64,000 nucleotides of DNA, taken from assembly GCA_938034875.1 (NCBI GenBank), contig CALHND010000013.1, forward strand, positions 95,445 to 159,444, written 5' to 3'. Numbering within the stretch: position 1 is the stretch's first letter; each line of letters starts with the position of its first letter. Below, piece after piece: positions 55,715-63,280 of this stretch. Below the pieces are notes generated by a model that saw only the letters and a program-made list of their open reading frames with translations, had not been told where the DNA came from and did no database searches. Both the position numbers and the translations under genes were made by a program. This stretch comes from an uncultured Clostridia bacterium. Its GTDB lineage: Bacteria > Bacillota > Clostridia > Oscillospirales > Acutalibacteraceae.

Positions 55715-56571
55715 TTTATAATCTCCGACAAATTGGCTTTGATAGCCTCGGCAACATCGGGCTTATTCATAGAATAAATATGTACTGCGTTTATTCCGTT
55801 TGCATACAAATCTATAATTTGTTCGGTTGCAAATGCTATTCCCGCCTGTTTCATCGCAGCGGGGTTATCGCCGTATCGGTCAACAATTCGCACAAAACGC
55901 TGCGGAAGTGCTGATGAAGAAATGGCGCACAGACGTTTAATTTGTGATGCGCTAGTTACAGGCATAATACCTGCTATAACCGGCACATCAACATTCGCCT
56001 TATACAAACGATAGAGGAAATTATATAAAATATTGTTATCAAAAAACATTTGCGTTGTTAAAAATTCGCATCCGTTTTCCACCTTAATTTTCAGCCCATC
56101 AATATCCTGCGTGCTGTTCGCACTTTCCGGATGTCCTTCGGGATAGCAAGCACCACCGATGCAAAAGCCGCCGAATTCAGCAATCTCACGTACAAGCTCG
56201 CTCGCATGGTGATAGTGAATTTGGCTTTTATCAAAGCCGTCGGGAATATCGCCTCGCAGTGCAAGTATATTTTCAATACCCTGCTCACGCAGAATATTAA
56301 GCTCATTTTTAATACGGTTTTTGTCCGATGACACGCATGTCAGGTGCGCCAAAGATGTTACACCAAATTCATTAAGTGACTTACATATCGCGGTTGTGTA
56401 TTTCGATGTGCCGCCTCCTGCGCCGTAGGTAACGCTCATATAGCTTGGTTTAAGCTCCGCAATTTTGGTTGCAGCGCTTAGCACGCTCTCAAATTTATCA
56501 CTTGTTTTGGGCGGAAAAACCTCGAAAGAAAGGCTTGGCTTTGGACCGCTTATTATATCTATAATTTTCAT
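55711..56571 (-). CDS. metF: Methylenetetrahydrofolate reductase
   Basis: Reduces methylene-THF to methyl-THF, the methyl donor for MetH. 286-residue flavin barrel. Seen: SLSFEVFPPKTSDKFE (catalytic Glu), MSVTYGAGGGTSKYT, HLTCVSSDKN, ILALRGDIPDG and GCEFLTTQMFFDN. First gene of the three-gene methionine operon. No SAM or cobalamin riboswitch is visible in its short leader (about 45 bases). Confidence 0.95.
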   Translation of the reverse strand: MKIIDIISGPKPSLSFEVFPPKTSDKFESVLSAATKIAELKPSYMSVTYGAGGGTSKYTTAICKSLNEFGVTSLAHLTCVSSDKNRIKNELNILREQGIENILALRGDIPDGFDKSQIHYHHASELVREIAEFGGFCIGGACYPEGHPESANSTQDIDGLKIKVENGCEFLTTQMFFDNNILYNFLYRLYKANVDVPVIAGIMPVTSASQIKRLCAISSSALPQRFVRIVDRYGDNPAAMKQAGIAFATEQIIDLYANGINAVHIYSMNKPDVAEAIKANLSEIIK

Positions 56572-56622
56572 GTAAAGCTACCTCTTTTTGTTTTGAAATA
56601 TTTCCCTTTCAGTTGTTTATTA

Positions 56623-56651
56623 ATTATAATATAAAGTTTACATAATTTCAA
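56623..56651 (-). promoter_or_regulatory. Promoter of the metF operon
   Basis: Minus strand: TTGAAA (56646-56651), 17-base spacer, perfect TATAAT (56623-56628). Confidence 0.78.
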
Positions 56652-56715
56652 GAATGTAAATCAGTCGACAATCTGTTTTAATTGATGCTTGTTATACTTC
56701 GAAATTCGCCCAAAA

Positions 56716-56744
56716 TTGACAAACTTCGTTATACAAACTATAAT
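56716..56744 (+). promoter_or_regulatory. Consensus promoter of the acyltransferase gene
   Basis: Perfect TTGACA (56716-56721), 17-base spacer, perfect TATAAT (56739-56744). Expected to be strong. Confidence 0.85.
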
Positions 56745-56783
56745 TAAATTAACGCTTTCAAATTTAACGTAAAGGAATTGGCT

Positions 56784-58076
56784 ATGAAAATTAAAACTGC
56801 AGTGCTCAGCTATGACGAGGTATGTGCAATCAAGCCGAAAAAGCGTATTAAGCCCAAAAAGCCGAATATGCTTTTCAGAACGCTACTGCGTGTATTATCC
56901 ATTCCGGATTTGTTAGCAGTAAAATTTAAATGTACCAAAATCGGTATGGACAGGCTTAAAAAAAACGAACCTTGTCTTATTTTAATGAATCACTCAAGCT
57001 TCATTGACCTTAAAATTGCATCAACAGTGCTCTATCCGCGTCCGTTTAACATTGTCTGCACCTCCGACGGTTTCATCGGCAAAAAGTGGCTGATGCGCAA
57101 CCTCGGATGTATTCCGGCACAAAAATTTGTGACTGATGTTGCACTTGTACGAGATATGGTTTACTCCGCAAACACACTAAAATCATCAATTCTTATGTAC
57201 CCTGAAGCCAGTTACTCATTTGACGGCACGGCAACTCCCCTGCCCGACACTATCGGAAAATGCCTGAAAATGCTGAACATTCCCGTTGTAATAATTCGCA
57301 CATACGGTGCATTTTCACGCGATCCTCTTTATAATAATCTGCAGCTGCGCAAAGTAAAAGTAACGGCCGATATTGAATATTTGCTGTCGCCTGATGATAT
57401 AAAAGAAAAATCAGTCGAACAGTTAAATCAAATAATTAATGAGCAGTTTTCATTTGACAGCTTCCGTTGGCAACAGGAAAATGGTTTAAAAATTAACGAA
57501 TCATTTCGTGCTGACGGACTTAACAAAGTACTGTACAAATGCCCACATTGTCTAACCGAAGGCAAAATGATAGGCGAAGGTATACATCTCACCTGTGAGC
57601 ATTGTTCGGCAAAATATGAGCTGACAGAGTACGGGCTTATCAAATGCCTGACTGGAAAAGCCGTGTATGACCATGTTCCTGACTGGTATGCATGGGAGCG
57701 CGAATGTGTACGCAAAGAATTGCTTGACGGTACCTATTCGCTCGACATACCGGTTGACATATGCATGATGATTGATACAAAATGCATTTACAGGGTTGGT
57801 AGTGGACGACTTACACATTCATGTGACGGATTTCATCTGACCGGATGCGACGGAAAGCTCGATTATTCGCAAAATCCATCAGCGTCATACAGCCTGTATT
57901 CCGACTATTTTTGGTATGAAATCGGCGACATGATTTGCATTGGCAACAACAAGGTGCTTTATTACTGCTTTCCTAAAGGTGGCGCAGATGTAGTTGCTAA
58001 AACTCGGCTGGCCGTAGAGGAGCTGTACAAAATAACTAAACAAAGCCGCCGAGAAAAGCTTACTGCAAAGGTATAA
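56784..58076 (+). CDS. PlsC-like acyltransferase with C-terminal zinc ribbon and extra domain
   Basis: The N-terminal 230 residues are a glycerophosphate acyltransferase fold: NHSSFIDL (NH-x4-D, near 69-75) and MYPEASYS (near 139-145, variant of the EGT motif, Ala for Gly). Probably acylates a lysophospholipid or similar acceptor at the membrane. Residues about 253-275 form a four-Cys zinc ribbon (CPHC..CEHC), followed by about 155 residues I do not recognise (GKAVYDHVPDWYAWERECVR, then a beta-rich end). Total 430 residues, far longer than a plain PlsC of about 200-250. Start at 56784 after AAAGGA. Monocistronic with a consensus promoter. Confidence 0.82.
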   Translation: MKIKTAVLSYDEVCAIKPKKRIKPKKPNMLFRTLLRVLSIPDLLAVKFKCTKIGMDRLKKNEPCLILMNHSSFIDLKIASTVLYPRPFNIVCTSDGFIGKKWLMRNLGCIPAQKFVTDVALVRDMVYSANTLKSSILMYPEASYSFDGTATPLPDTIGKCLKMLNIPVVIIRTYGAFSRDPLYNNLQLRKVKVTADIEYLLSPDDIKEKSVEQLNQIINEQFSFDSFRWQQENGLKINESFRADGLNKVLYKCPHCLTEGKMIGEGIHLTCEHCSAKYELTEYGLIKCLTGKAVYDHVPDWYAWERECVRKELLDGTYSLDIPVDICMMIDTKCIYRVGSGRLTHSCDGFHLTGCDGKLDYSQNPSASYSLYSDYFWYEIGDMICIGNNKVLYYCFPKGGADVVAKTRLAVEELYKITKQSRREKLTAKV

Positions 58077-58111
58077 ACCGCTATCTCAAAAGCAGTATTT
58101 TTACAATTAAC

Positions 58112-58148
58112 AAAACCGCCGACTGAATCAAATCAATCGGCGGTTTTT
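58112..58148. terminator. Bidirectional terminator
   Basis: Perfect arms AAAACCGCCGA and complement, 14-base loop, T-run on the plus strand and A-run for the minus strand. It separates two converging genes. Confidence 0.88.
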
Positions 58149-58163
58149 ATTATGCTTTTTAAG

Positions 58164-59348
58164 TTACAGCTCAGAAAATACGTTTCCTAGTATTTTTATG
58201 CCCTCAACAATGCGCTCATTAGGCATTGTTGAATAATTAAGACGCAGCGAAGAGCATTTTTTATCCATGTCGACCATAAATGTGTTGCCCGGAACATATA
58301 TAACATTATTTGCTGCACATTTTTTTGATATTTGAAGCGCGTCATACTGCTCAGGAAGCGTTACCCACACAAACAGTCCACCCGTAGGAACAGTATGCGA
58401 TATTTCTTTTGGGAAATAGGTGTCAATGGCATTAAGCATTGTACTGCATTTCTCACTGTACAAAACTCGCATTTTTTCAATAAGCTCATCAATATCATAG
58501 CGCTTTAAATATTCACTGGCAAGCAACTGTGTCAGCATGGGCGTATGAACGTCGGTAGTCTGCTTTGCCACGGTAGCCTTAGCTATGATTTCGGGTGCGG
58601 CGCACATAAAGCCGACTCGCAGTCCCGGAGAAAGTATTTTTGAAAACGAGCCGCAGTAAATTACTCTGCCGTCGATATCAATTGACTTGATTGTATCATG
58701 GTGCTCGCCGTTGAAGCTCAGCTCACCGTACGGGTTATCCTCTATTATCAGCAAATCATATTTTCTTGCAATTTCGTAAAGTGCCCTTCTGCGTTGTTGC
58801 GACATGGTTATACCCGACGGATTTTGAAATGTGGGTATGGTGTAAATCAGCTTTACATTCTTATTTTCTTTAATAGTCCGCTCAAGCTCGTCAATATTCA
58901 TTCCGTCGCCGTCCATGGGAACTCCTGCTAAATTAGCATTATACGAACGGAATGCATTAAGAGCACCGATAAAGCTCGGCTCCTCAACTATTACAGTGTC
59001 GCCTTCGTTGACAAATATTTTGGTGGTAAGGTCGATAGCCTGCTGTCCTCCCGAAACAATAATTACATCGTTTGCTTCGGTGTCAATGTTTTCTTTTGCG
59101 GCGAGCCTTTTCTTTACCTGCTGGCGCAGTTCTCCGTAGCCCTCGGTAACACCATACTGAAGCGACAAAGTCGGCTGGTTTTCCAATAGTTCTTTTGCAA
59201 TTACCGCCAGCTGCTCATTTGGAAACAGTTCGGGAGCCGGATTTCCGCCGGCAAGAGAAATCACCTGAGGATTTCCGGCAAATTTAAATATTTCTCTGAT
59301 AGCCGAACCTTTTAACGAGCTGACACGCTCTGAAAACCTTAAATCCAT
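58164..59348 (-). CDS. PLP-dependent aminotransferase, class I (2-aminoadipate/aromatic type)
   Basis: Fold-type I aminotransferase of 394 residues without the GntR-like domain of MocR proteins. Seen: ISLAGGNPAPELFP, LQYGVTEGYGELR, VSGGQQAIDL, YTIPTFQNPSGITMS, EDNPYGELSF, and the PLP lysine in GSFSKILSPGLRVGF. This is the subgroup that includes LysN/2-aminoadipate and broad aromatic or branched-chain aminotransferases; the substrate cannot be fixed. Start at 59348, because AAAGGA lies 9 bases upstream; two ATGs earlier are too close. It lies behind a leader of about 200 bases that can form a long hairpin. Confidence 0.88.
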   Translation of the reverse strand: MDLRFSERVSSLKGSAIREIFKFAGNPQVISLAGGNPAPELFPNEQLAVIAKELLENQPTLSLQYGVTEGYGELRQQVKKRLAAKENIDTEANDVIIVSGGQQAIDLTTKIFVNEGDTVIVEEPSFIGALNAFRSYNANLAGVPMDGDGMNIDELERTIKENKNVKLIYTIPTFQNPSGITMSQQRRRALYEIARKYDLLIIEDNPYGELSFNGEHHDTIKSIDIDGRVIYCGSFSKILSPGLRVGFMCAAPEIIAKATVAKQTTDVHTPMLTQLLASEYLKRYDIDELIEKMRVLYSEKCSTMLNAIDTYFPKEISHTVPTGGLFVWVTLPEQYDALQISKKCAANNVIYVPGNTFMVDMDKKCSSLRLNYSTMPNERIVEGIKILGNVFSEL

Positions 59349-59472
59349 AAACATCATTCCTTTCCGTCGAATCGGTAAATCTTTGAGTATTATTGCCTAT
59401 ATAATTCGTACATATAATCGAATAAAATTTTATCTACTCATATACACTGCTGATTAGCTTTTAATTTTTACA

Positions 59473-59546
59473 AACCAAAGTTGTTACAAAAATATCCTCT
59501 GTGCCCTAAAGCAAGAGGACGGTAAAATTGCAGCACAACCTCGGTT
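59473..59546 (-). ncRNA. Predicted structured leader or small RNA
   Basis: On the minus-strand RNA, AACCGAGGUUGU (59535-59546) pairs with ACAACUUUGGUU (59473-59484) over 12 base pairs. Inside lie UGCAA/UUGUA and a terminal hairpin GUCCUCU/AGAGGAU (59494-59520). Three pairs are G-U on the minus strand but A-C mismatches on the plus strand, so the minus strand is the likely RNA. A promoter at 59563-59591 would start transcription about 10 bases before the structure. It is 125 bases upstream of the aminotransferase start, and no strong terminator follows, so a leader is more likely than a free small RNA. I cannot match it to a known riboswitch class. Confidence 0.5.
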
Positions 59547-59562
59547 AGCTTGATTTTTTCAC

Positions 59563-59591
59563 ATTGTAGCATACTCATTTTTAATATTCAA
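59563..59591 (-). promoter_or_regulatory. Promoter upstream of the structured leader
   Basis: Minus strand: TTGAAT (59586-59591), 17-base spacer, TACAAT (59563-59568). Confidence 0.65.
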
Positions 59592-59643
59592 GCACATAAC
59601 AGCTTTTATTTGTCTTTAATTTCGTTTAAATACAGCAAAAACA

Positions 59644-59673
59644 TTGCAAAACGCAGTATTAATGTCTTATAAT
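59644..59673 (+). promoter_or_regulatory. Promoter of the ABC-2 transporter operon
   Basis: TTGCAA (59644-59649), 18-base spacer, TATAAT (59668-59673). Divergent from the leader promoter; together with the leader they fill the 59358-59737 gap. Confidence 0.7.
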
Positions 59674-59737
59674 AAAATTATTGTATTTTACTAATTACCA
59701 CACGCAATAAAAAACCACCAAAGGAGAACTGATCACA

Positions 59738-60652
59738 TTGGAACACATCATTGAAATCAATAATTTAAATAAATCCTTCGGTGAAATAAAGGCTGTACAG
59801 GATTTAAGCTTCTGCGTCAAAAAAGGCGAGCTTTTTGCTTTTCTTGGCGTAAACGGAGCAGGAAAAAGCACGACAATTTCAATTATTTCCGGACAGCTTC
59901 AAAAGGATAGCGGAAGCGTTAAAATATGCGGAAATGATATTGAAAAATTCTCTGACACCGTTGCGCGAAATTTGGGTGTTGTTTTTCAAAGTTCCGTATT
60001 GGATAAAGCACTTTCGGTGCGCGACAATCTTTCAAGCCGCGCCGCCCTTTACGGTATAAAGGGAGCAGAGTTTACAAAACGTCTTGAAGAATTGGCAGAT
60101 CTATTAGATTTTAAAGACCTTTTACCACGCCCGGTCGGCAAGCTTTCGGGTGGTCAGCGGCGTCGAATTGATATTGCACGAGCACTGCTGCACAAGCCTG
60201 AAATTTTAGTGCTTGACGAGCCGACCACAGGACTTGACCCACAAACAAGAAGGCTGCTGTGGGATGTTATTACCGAATTACGTCAAAAACAAAATATGAC
60301 CGTTTTTCTGACCACCCATTACATGGAGGAGGCAGCAGATGCGGACTACATTGTCATTTTGGATAGTGGAAAAATTGTCGCAAAAGGAACTCCACTTGAA
60401 CTAAAAAACTCCTACACAGGTGATTTTGTTACACTGTACGGGGTCGAAAAAAAGGAGCTGGACGTCCTTAATATTCCGTTCGATGCAATTCGTGATGCAT
60501 ACCGTTTTATGGTGCCCAATACCGCTTCAGCAACAGAGTTAATTTTAGCGCATCCGTCACTTTTCCGTGATTACGAAATCACCAAAGGTAAAATGGACGA
60601 TGTTTTCCTTGCCGTTACGGGCAAAAACCTTACAGGAGGTGCCAAAAAATGA
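59738..60652 (+). CDS. ABC transporter ATP-binding protein (ABC-2/DrrA type)
   Basis: ATPase of an efflux-type ABC-2 system, 304 residues. Walker A GVNGAGKSTT, signature LSGGQRRRI, Walker B ILVLDEPTTGLD and H-loop TTHYMEEAADAD are all intact. The C-terminal 80 residues are the usual DrrA-like extension. Starts with TTG (EHIIEINNLNKSF), AAGGAG 11 bases upstream. The permease gene overlaps its stop by 4 bases. Exports an unknown substrate; antibiotic or lipid efflux is typical of the family. Confidence 0.93.
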   Translation: MEHIIEINNLNKSFGEIKAVQDLSFCVKKGELFAFLGVNGAGKSTTISIISGQLQKDSGSVKICGNDIEKFSDTVARNLGVVFQSSVLDKALSVRDNLSSRAALYGIKGAEFTKRLEELADLLDFKDLLPRPVGKLSGGQRRRIDIARALLHKPEILVLDEPTTGLDPQTRRLLWDVITELRQKQNMTVFLTTHYMEEAADADYIVILDSGKIVAKGTPLELKNSYTGDFVTLYGVEKKELDVLNIPFDAIRDAYRFMVPNTASATELILAHPSLFRDYEITKGKMDDVFLAVTGKNLTGGAKK

Positions 60653-61545
60653 ACGGACTCGGCTCATTAATCAGACGCAACACAAAGCTTTTTTTTAAAG
60701 ATAAAGGAATGTTCTTTACCTCACTGATAACACCTATTATTCTTCTTGTGCTGTACATAACCTTTTTGGGTGATGCTTACAAGGATGTCTTTTCATCAAT
60801 CGTGCCTGCTGGATTGGCAGTTGACGAAAAACTGATAAACGCCACCGTCGGAGGACAGTTGGTTTCTTCACTTTTAGCAGTTTGCTGTATAACAGTAGCA
60901 TTTTGCTCAAACCTTTTAATGGTACAGGACAAAATCACCGGCGCTAGAAATGACCTTACCATTACCCCGGTCAAACATTACACCATGTCGCTAGCATATT
61001 TCATTTCCTCCGCAATGGTTACCCTGATCATATGCTTTGTTGCAATTATTTTTAGCTTTATCTATCTTAAAACAATGGGTTGGTATTTATCTACGTACGA
61101 CTGCTTACTTATATTTTTGGATGTATTCCTTTTGGTGCTTTTCGGCACTGCTTTGTCGTCTATTGTAAGCTATCCCCTCTCCACCCAAGGTCAAGCATCG
61201 TCGGTTGGTACAATTGTCAGCTCGGGATATGGATTTATATGCGGCGCATATATGCCCCTATCAAATTTTTCAGAAGGCTTGCAAAAGGTACTTTCATTCT
61301 TTCCCGGTACCTACGGAACATCTCTGTTACGCAATCACGCACTACGCGCAGTATATCAAGAAATGTCCAATCAGGGCTTCCCTACAGAAACCATTGAGAA
61401 TATAAAGAATTCCATTGACTGCAATTTGTATTTCTTTGGAAACAAGGTAGAGCTAAGCACAATGTACCTTATTCTCGTTGGTTCTGTTTTCGCATTGATC
61501 GGAATTTATGTGATTATTGCCGCCTTTGGAAAAAATAAAAAATAA
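60649..61545 (+). CDS. ABC-2 type transporter permease
   Basis: Membrane partner of the upstream ATPase, 298 residues. Six hydrophobic segments: about 24-42 (FTSLITPIILLVLYITFL), 70-90, 110-135, 147-170, 180-200 and a last one at 272-292. The family region GFICGAYMPLSNFSEGLQKVLSFFPGTY is present. Begins within the ATPase stop (ATGA), so it is translationally coupled. A weak terminator follows. Confidence 0.9.
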   Translation: MNGLGSLIRRNTKLFFKDKGMFFTSLITPIILLVLYITFLGDAYKDVFSSIVPAGLAVDEKLINATVGGQLVSSLLAVCCITVAFCSNLLMVQDKITGARNDLTITPVKHYTMSLAYFISSAMVTLIICFVAIIFSFIYLKTMGWYLSTYDCLLIFLDVFLLVLFGTALSSIVSYPLSTQGQASSVGTIVSSGYGFICGAYMPLSNFSEGLQKVLSFFPGTYGTSLLRNHALRAVYQEMSNQGFPTETIENIKNSIDCNLYFFGNKVELSTMYLILVGSVFALIGIYVIIAAFGKNKK

Positions 61546-61556
61546 AACAGCTTTTT

Positions 61557-61591
61557 ACACCAACACATATTCTTAATTTTTTGGTGTTTTT
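61557..61591 (+). terminator. Probable terminator of the ABC-2 operon
   Basis: Arms ACACCAA (61557-61563) and TTGGTGT (61581-61587) around a long AT-rich loop, then TTTT. Weak. Confidence 0.5.
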
Positions 61592-61642
61592 GGCTTGGTT
61601 TAAATTATAATTGTAAAAAGATTTTGTCGGAGGACATTTAAT

Positions 61643-62185
61643 ATGAATATAATGATTGCATCGGACATCCACGGCTCTGCTCATTACTGCGAGCAGCTTG
61701 TTGCCGCTTTTAAACGAGAAAATGCCGATAAACTGCTTTTGCTCGGTGATATTCTCTACCACGGGCCAAGAAATGATTTGCCCAAAGAATATGCGCCAAA
61801 GTCGGTAATTGAACAGCTAAATGCTATAAAGGATAAAATTTTATGCGTACGTGGTAACTGCGATACCGAGGTAGACCAAATGGTTTTGCAGTTTCCGGTG
61901 CTTGCAGAATACTGTATTTTATATGTAGGACACCGTATGATTTTTGCTACCCACGGACATTGCTTTAACGAGGACAGCCTGCCTCCGCTTCAAACGGGTG
62001 ATGTGCTTTTAAACGGTCATACCCATGTACCAAAATGCACCGAGCACTCAAACTATTTATATATTAATCCCGGCTCAGTTTCAATTCCCAAGGAAAATTC
62101 TTGCCACAGCTATATGACGCTTAAAGATGGTCTGCTTGAATGGAAAAGTCTTGACGGCGCAGTTTACATGAACTATATGCTTTAG
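61643..62185 (+). CDS. YfcE/MJ0936-family phosphodiesterase
   Basis: Cytoplasmic metallophosphoesterase of 180 residues. All five motifs are present: ASDIHGS, LLGDILYHGP, RGNCDTEV, ATHGHCF and NGHTHVP. E. coli YfcE hydrolyses phosphodiester model substrates; the physiological substrate is not settled. GGAGGA lies upstream. It is followed after 12 bases by a LysR-type regulator, so the two are probably one transcript. Confidence 0.92.
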   Translation: MNIMIASDIHGSAHYCEQLVAAFKRENADKLLLLGDILYHGPRNDLPKEYAPKSVIEQLNAIKDKILCVRGNCDTEVDQMVLQFPVLAEYCILYVGHRMIFATHGHCFNEDSLPPLQTGDVLLNGHTHVPKCTEHSNYLYINPGSVSIPKENSCHSYMTLKDGLLEWKSLDGAVYMNYML

Positions 62186-62197
62186 GAGGTCCAGAGC

Positions 62198-63121
62198 TTG
62201 AATATACTACATTTAAAGTACGCGTGCGAAATTGCAAAAACAGGCTCGCTTAATAAAGCAGCAGAGAATCTGTACATGGGACAACCTAATTTGAGCCGCG
62301 CTATTAAAGATCTTGAGGCTTCTTTAAACATTACAATATTCGAACGCTCGGCTAAAGGTATGGTACCTACCCACGAGGGCGAGGAATTTTTAGAGTACGC
62401 TAAAAAGATTCTTGATCAGATTGATGAGGTAGAGGCAATATATAAAGCAGGAGCTTACGTTAAACAACGTTTTTCTATTTCTGTGCCTAGAGCAAGCTAC
62501 ATATCAGAGGCATTTGCTCAATTTTCGTGTTTGCTTGATAAGGGTAACCCTGCGGAAATATTTTATAAAGAAACCAACGCCATGCGTGCTATTAAAAACA
62601 TACTTAAGTCAGATTATAAACTCGGCATTATTCGCTATGCTGAAAATTACGATAAATATTTTAATGAAATGCTTGAGGAAAAATGTCTTAACCATGAAAC
62701 AATAAGCGAACTTTCGTATGTTCTGCTTATGAATAAAAAACACCCTCTGGCAGAAAAAGAAAACGTCCGTTACTCAGACCTGAAACCGTATGTTGAAATT
62801 GCTCATGCCGACCCGTTCGTCCCGTCACTGCCCTTTTCAGCAGTAAGAAAAGAAGAATTGCCAAACGACATTGACAGGCGAATTTTTGTGTTTGAACGGG
62901 CAAGCCAGTTTGAACTGCTATCTGAAAATAAAGAAACATTTATGTGGATATCCCCTGCACCTAAAAAGCTGATTGACCGCTACGATCTGATTCAAAAGCC
63001 GTGCAGCGACAATAAACGCTTATATAAAGATGTGCTTATCTACCGCAAGGATTACCGCCTTACCGATTTGGACAACCTTTTTATCAATGAGCTTTTTAAG
63101 TCAAAAAATCATCATTTATAA
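62198..63121 (+). CDS. LysR-family transcriptional regulator
   Basis: DNA-binding regulator of 307 residues. Residues 1-60 form the winged helix-turn-helix (HLKYACEIAKTGSLNKAAENLY, then QPNLSRAIKDLEASL and FERSAKGMVPTHEGEEFL). The rest is the periplasmic-binding-like effector domain, with the FSISVPRASYISEAF strand and LSYVLLMNKKHPLAE. Starts with TTG after AGGAGG. Effector and targets are unknown; co-transcribed with the YfcE-like gene. It might act on the nearby rex promoter (inference only). Confidence 0.92.
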   Translation: MNILHLKYACEIAKTGSLNKAAENLYMGQPNLSRAIKDLEASLNITIFERSAKGMVPTHEGEEFLEYAKKILDQIDEVEAIYKAGAYVKQRFSISVPRASYISEAFAQFSCLLDKGNPAEIFYKETNAMRAIKNILKSDYKLGIIRYAENYDKYFNEMLEEKCLNHETISELSYVLLMNKKHPLAEKENVRYSDLKPYVEIAHADPFVPSLPFSAVRKEELPNDIDRRIFVFERASQFELLSENKETFMWISPAPKKLIDRYDLIQKPCSDNKRLYKDVLIYRKDYRLTDLDNLFINELFKSKNHHL

Positions 63122-63147
63122 TTTTTATAACAATAAATAGCTATTAG

Positions 63148-63171
63148 GCGTCTGCTTAGCAGGCGCTTTTT
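63148..63171 (+). terminator. Terminator after the LysR gene
   Basis: 8-base arms GCGTCTGC and GCAGGCGC (one G-U) with a 3-base loop, then TTTTT. Confidence 0.8.
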
Positions 63172-63174
63172 AAT

Positions 63175-63203
63175 TTGTTCAATGATATATCGATAAATAC
63201 AAT
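63175..63203 (+). promoter_or_regulatory. rex promoter
   Basis: TTGTTC (63175-63180), 17-base spacer, TACAAT (63198-63203). Predicted start near 63210. Confidence 0.65.
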
Positions 63204-63215
63204 ACCGATATATCA
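63183..63215. repeat. Perfect inverted repeat around the rex -10 element
   Basis: Arms TGATATATCG (63183-63192) and CGATATATCA (63206-63215), 13 bases apart, with the rex -10 between them. Candidate operator for an unidentified regulator. Confidence 0.65.
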
Positions 63216-63243
63216 AACAAACAATTCCCAAATGCGAATTCAT

Positions 63244-63261
63244 TTGTTAAACTTTTAACAA
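63244..63261. promoter_or_regulatory. Rex operator
   Basis: TTGTTAA-N4-TTAACAA, an exact 18-base Rex operator, 20 bases before the rex start codon and just upstream of the ribosome binding site. Indicates autoregulation and control of the following gene by NADH/NAD+ ratio. Confidence 0.88.
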
Positions 63262-63280
63262 ATGAAGGAGATGAGTTTGT

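Noticed and set aside
56572..56622. SAM or cobalamin riboswitch before metF
   Set aside because: The promoter lies only about 50 bases from the start codon, leaving no room, and none of the conserved motifs are present.
59473..59546. 6S RNA, SRP RNA or a known riboswitch at the structured leader
   Set aside because: Too short for 6S and without its central bubble, no GGAA tetraloop of SRP RNA, and no conserved core of lysine, glycine, SAM, c-di-GMP or ZTP riboswitches recognisable by eye.
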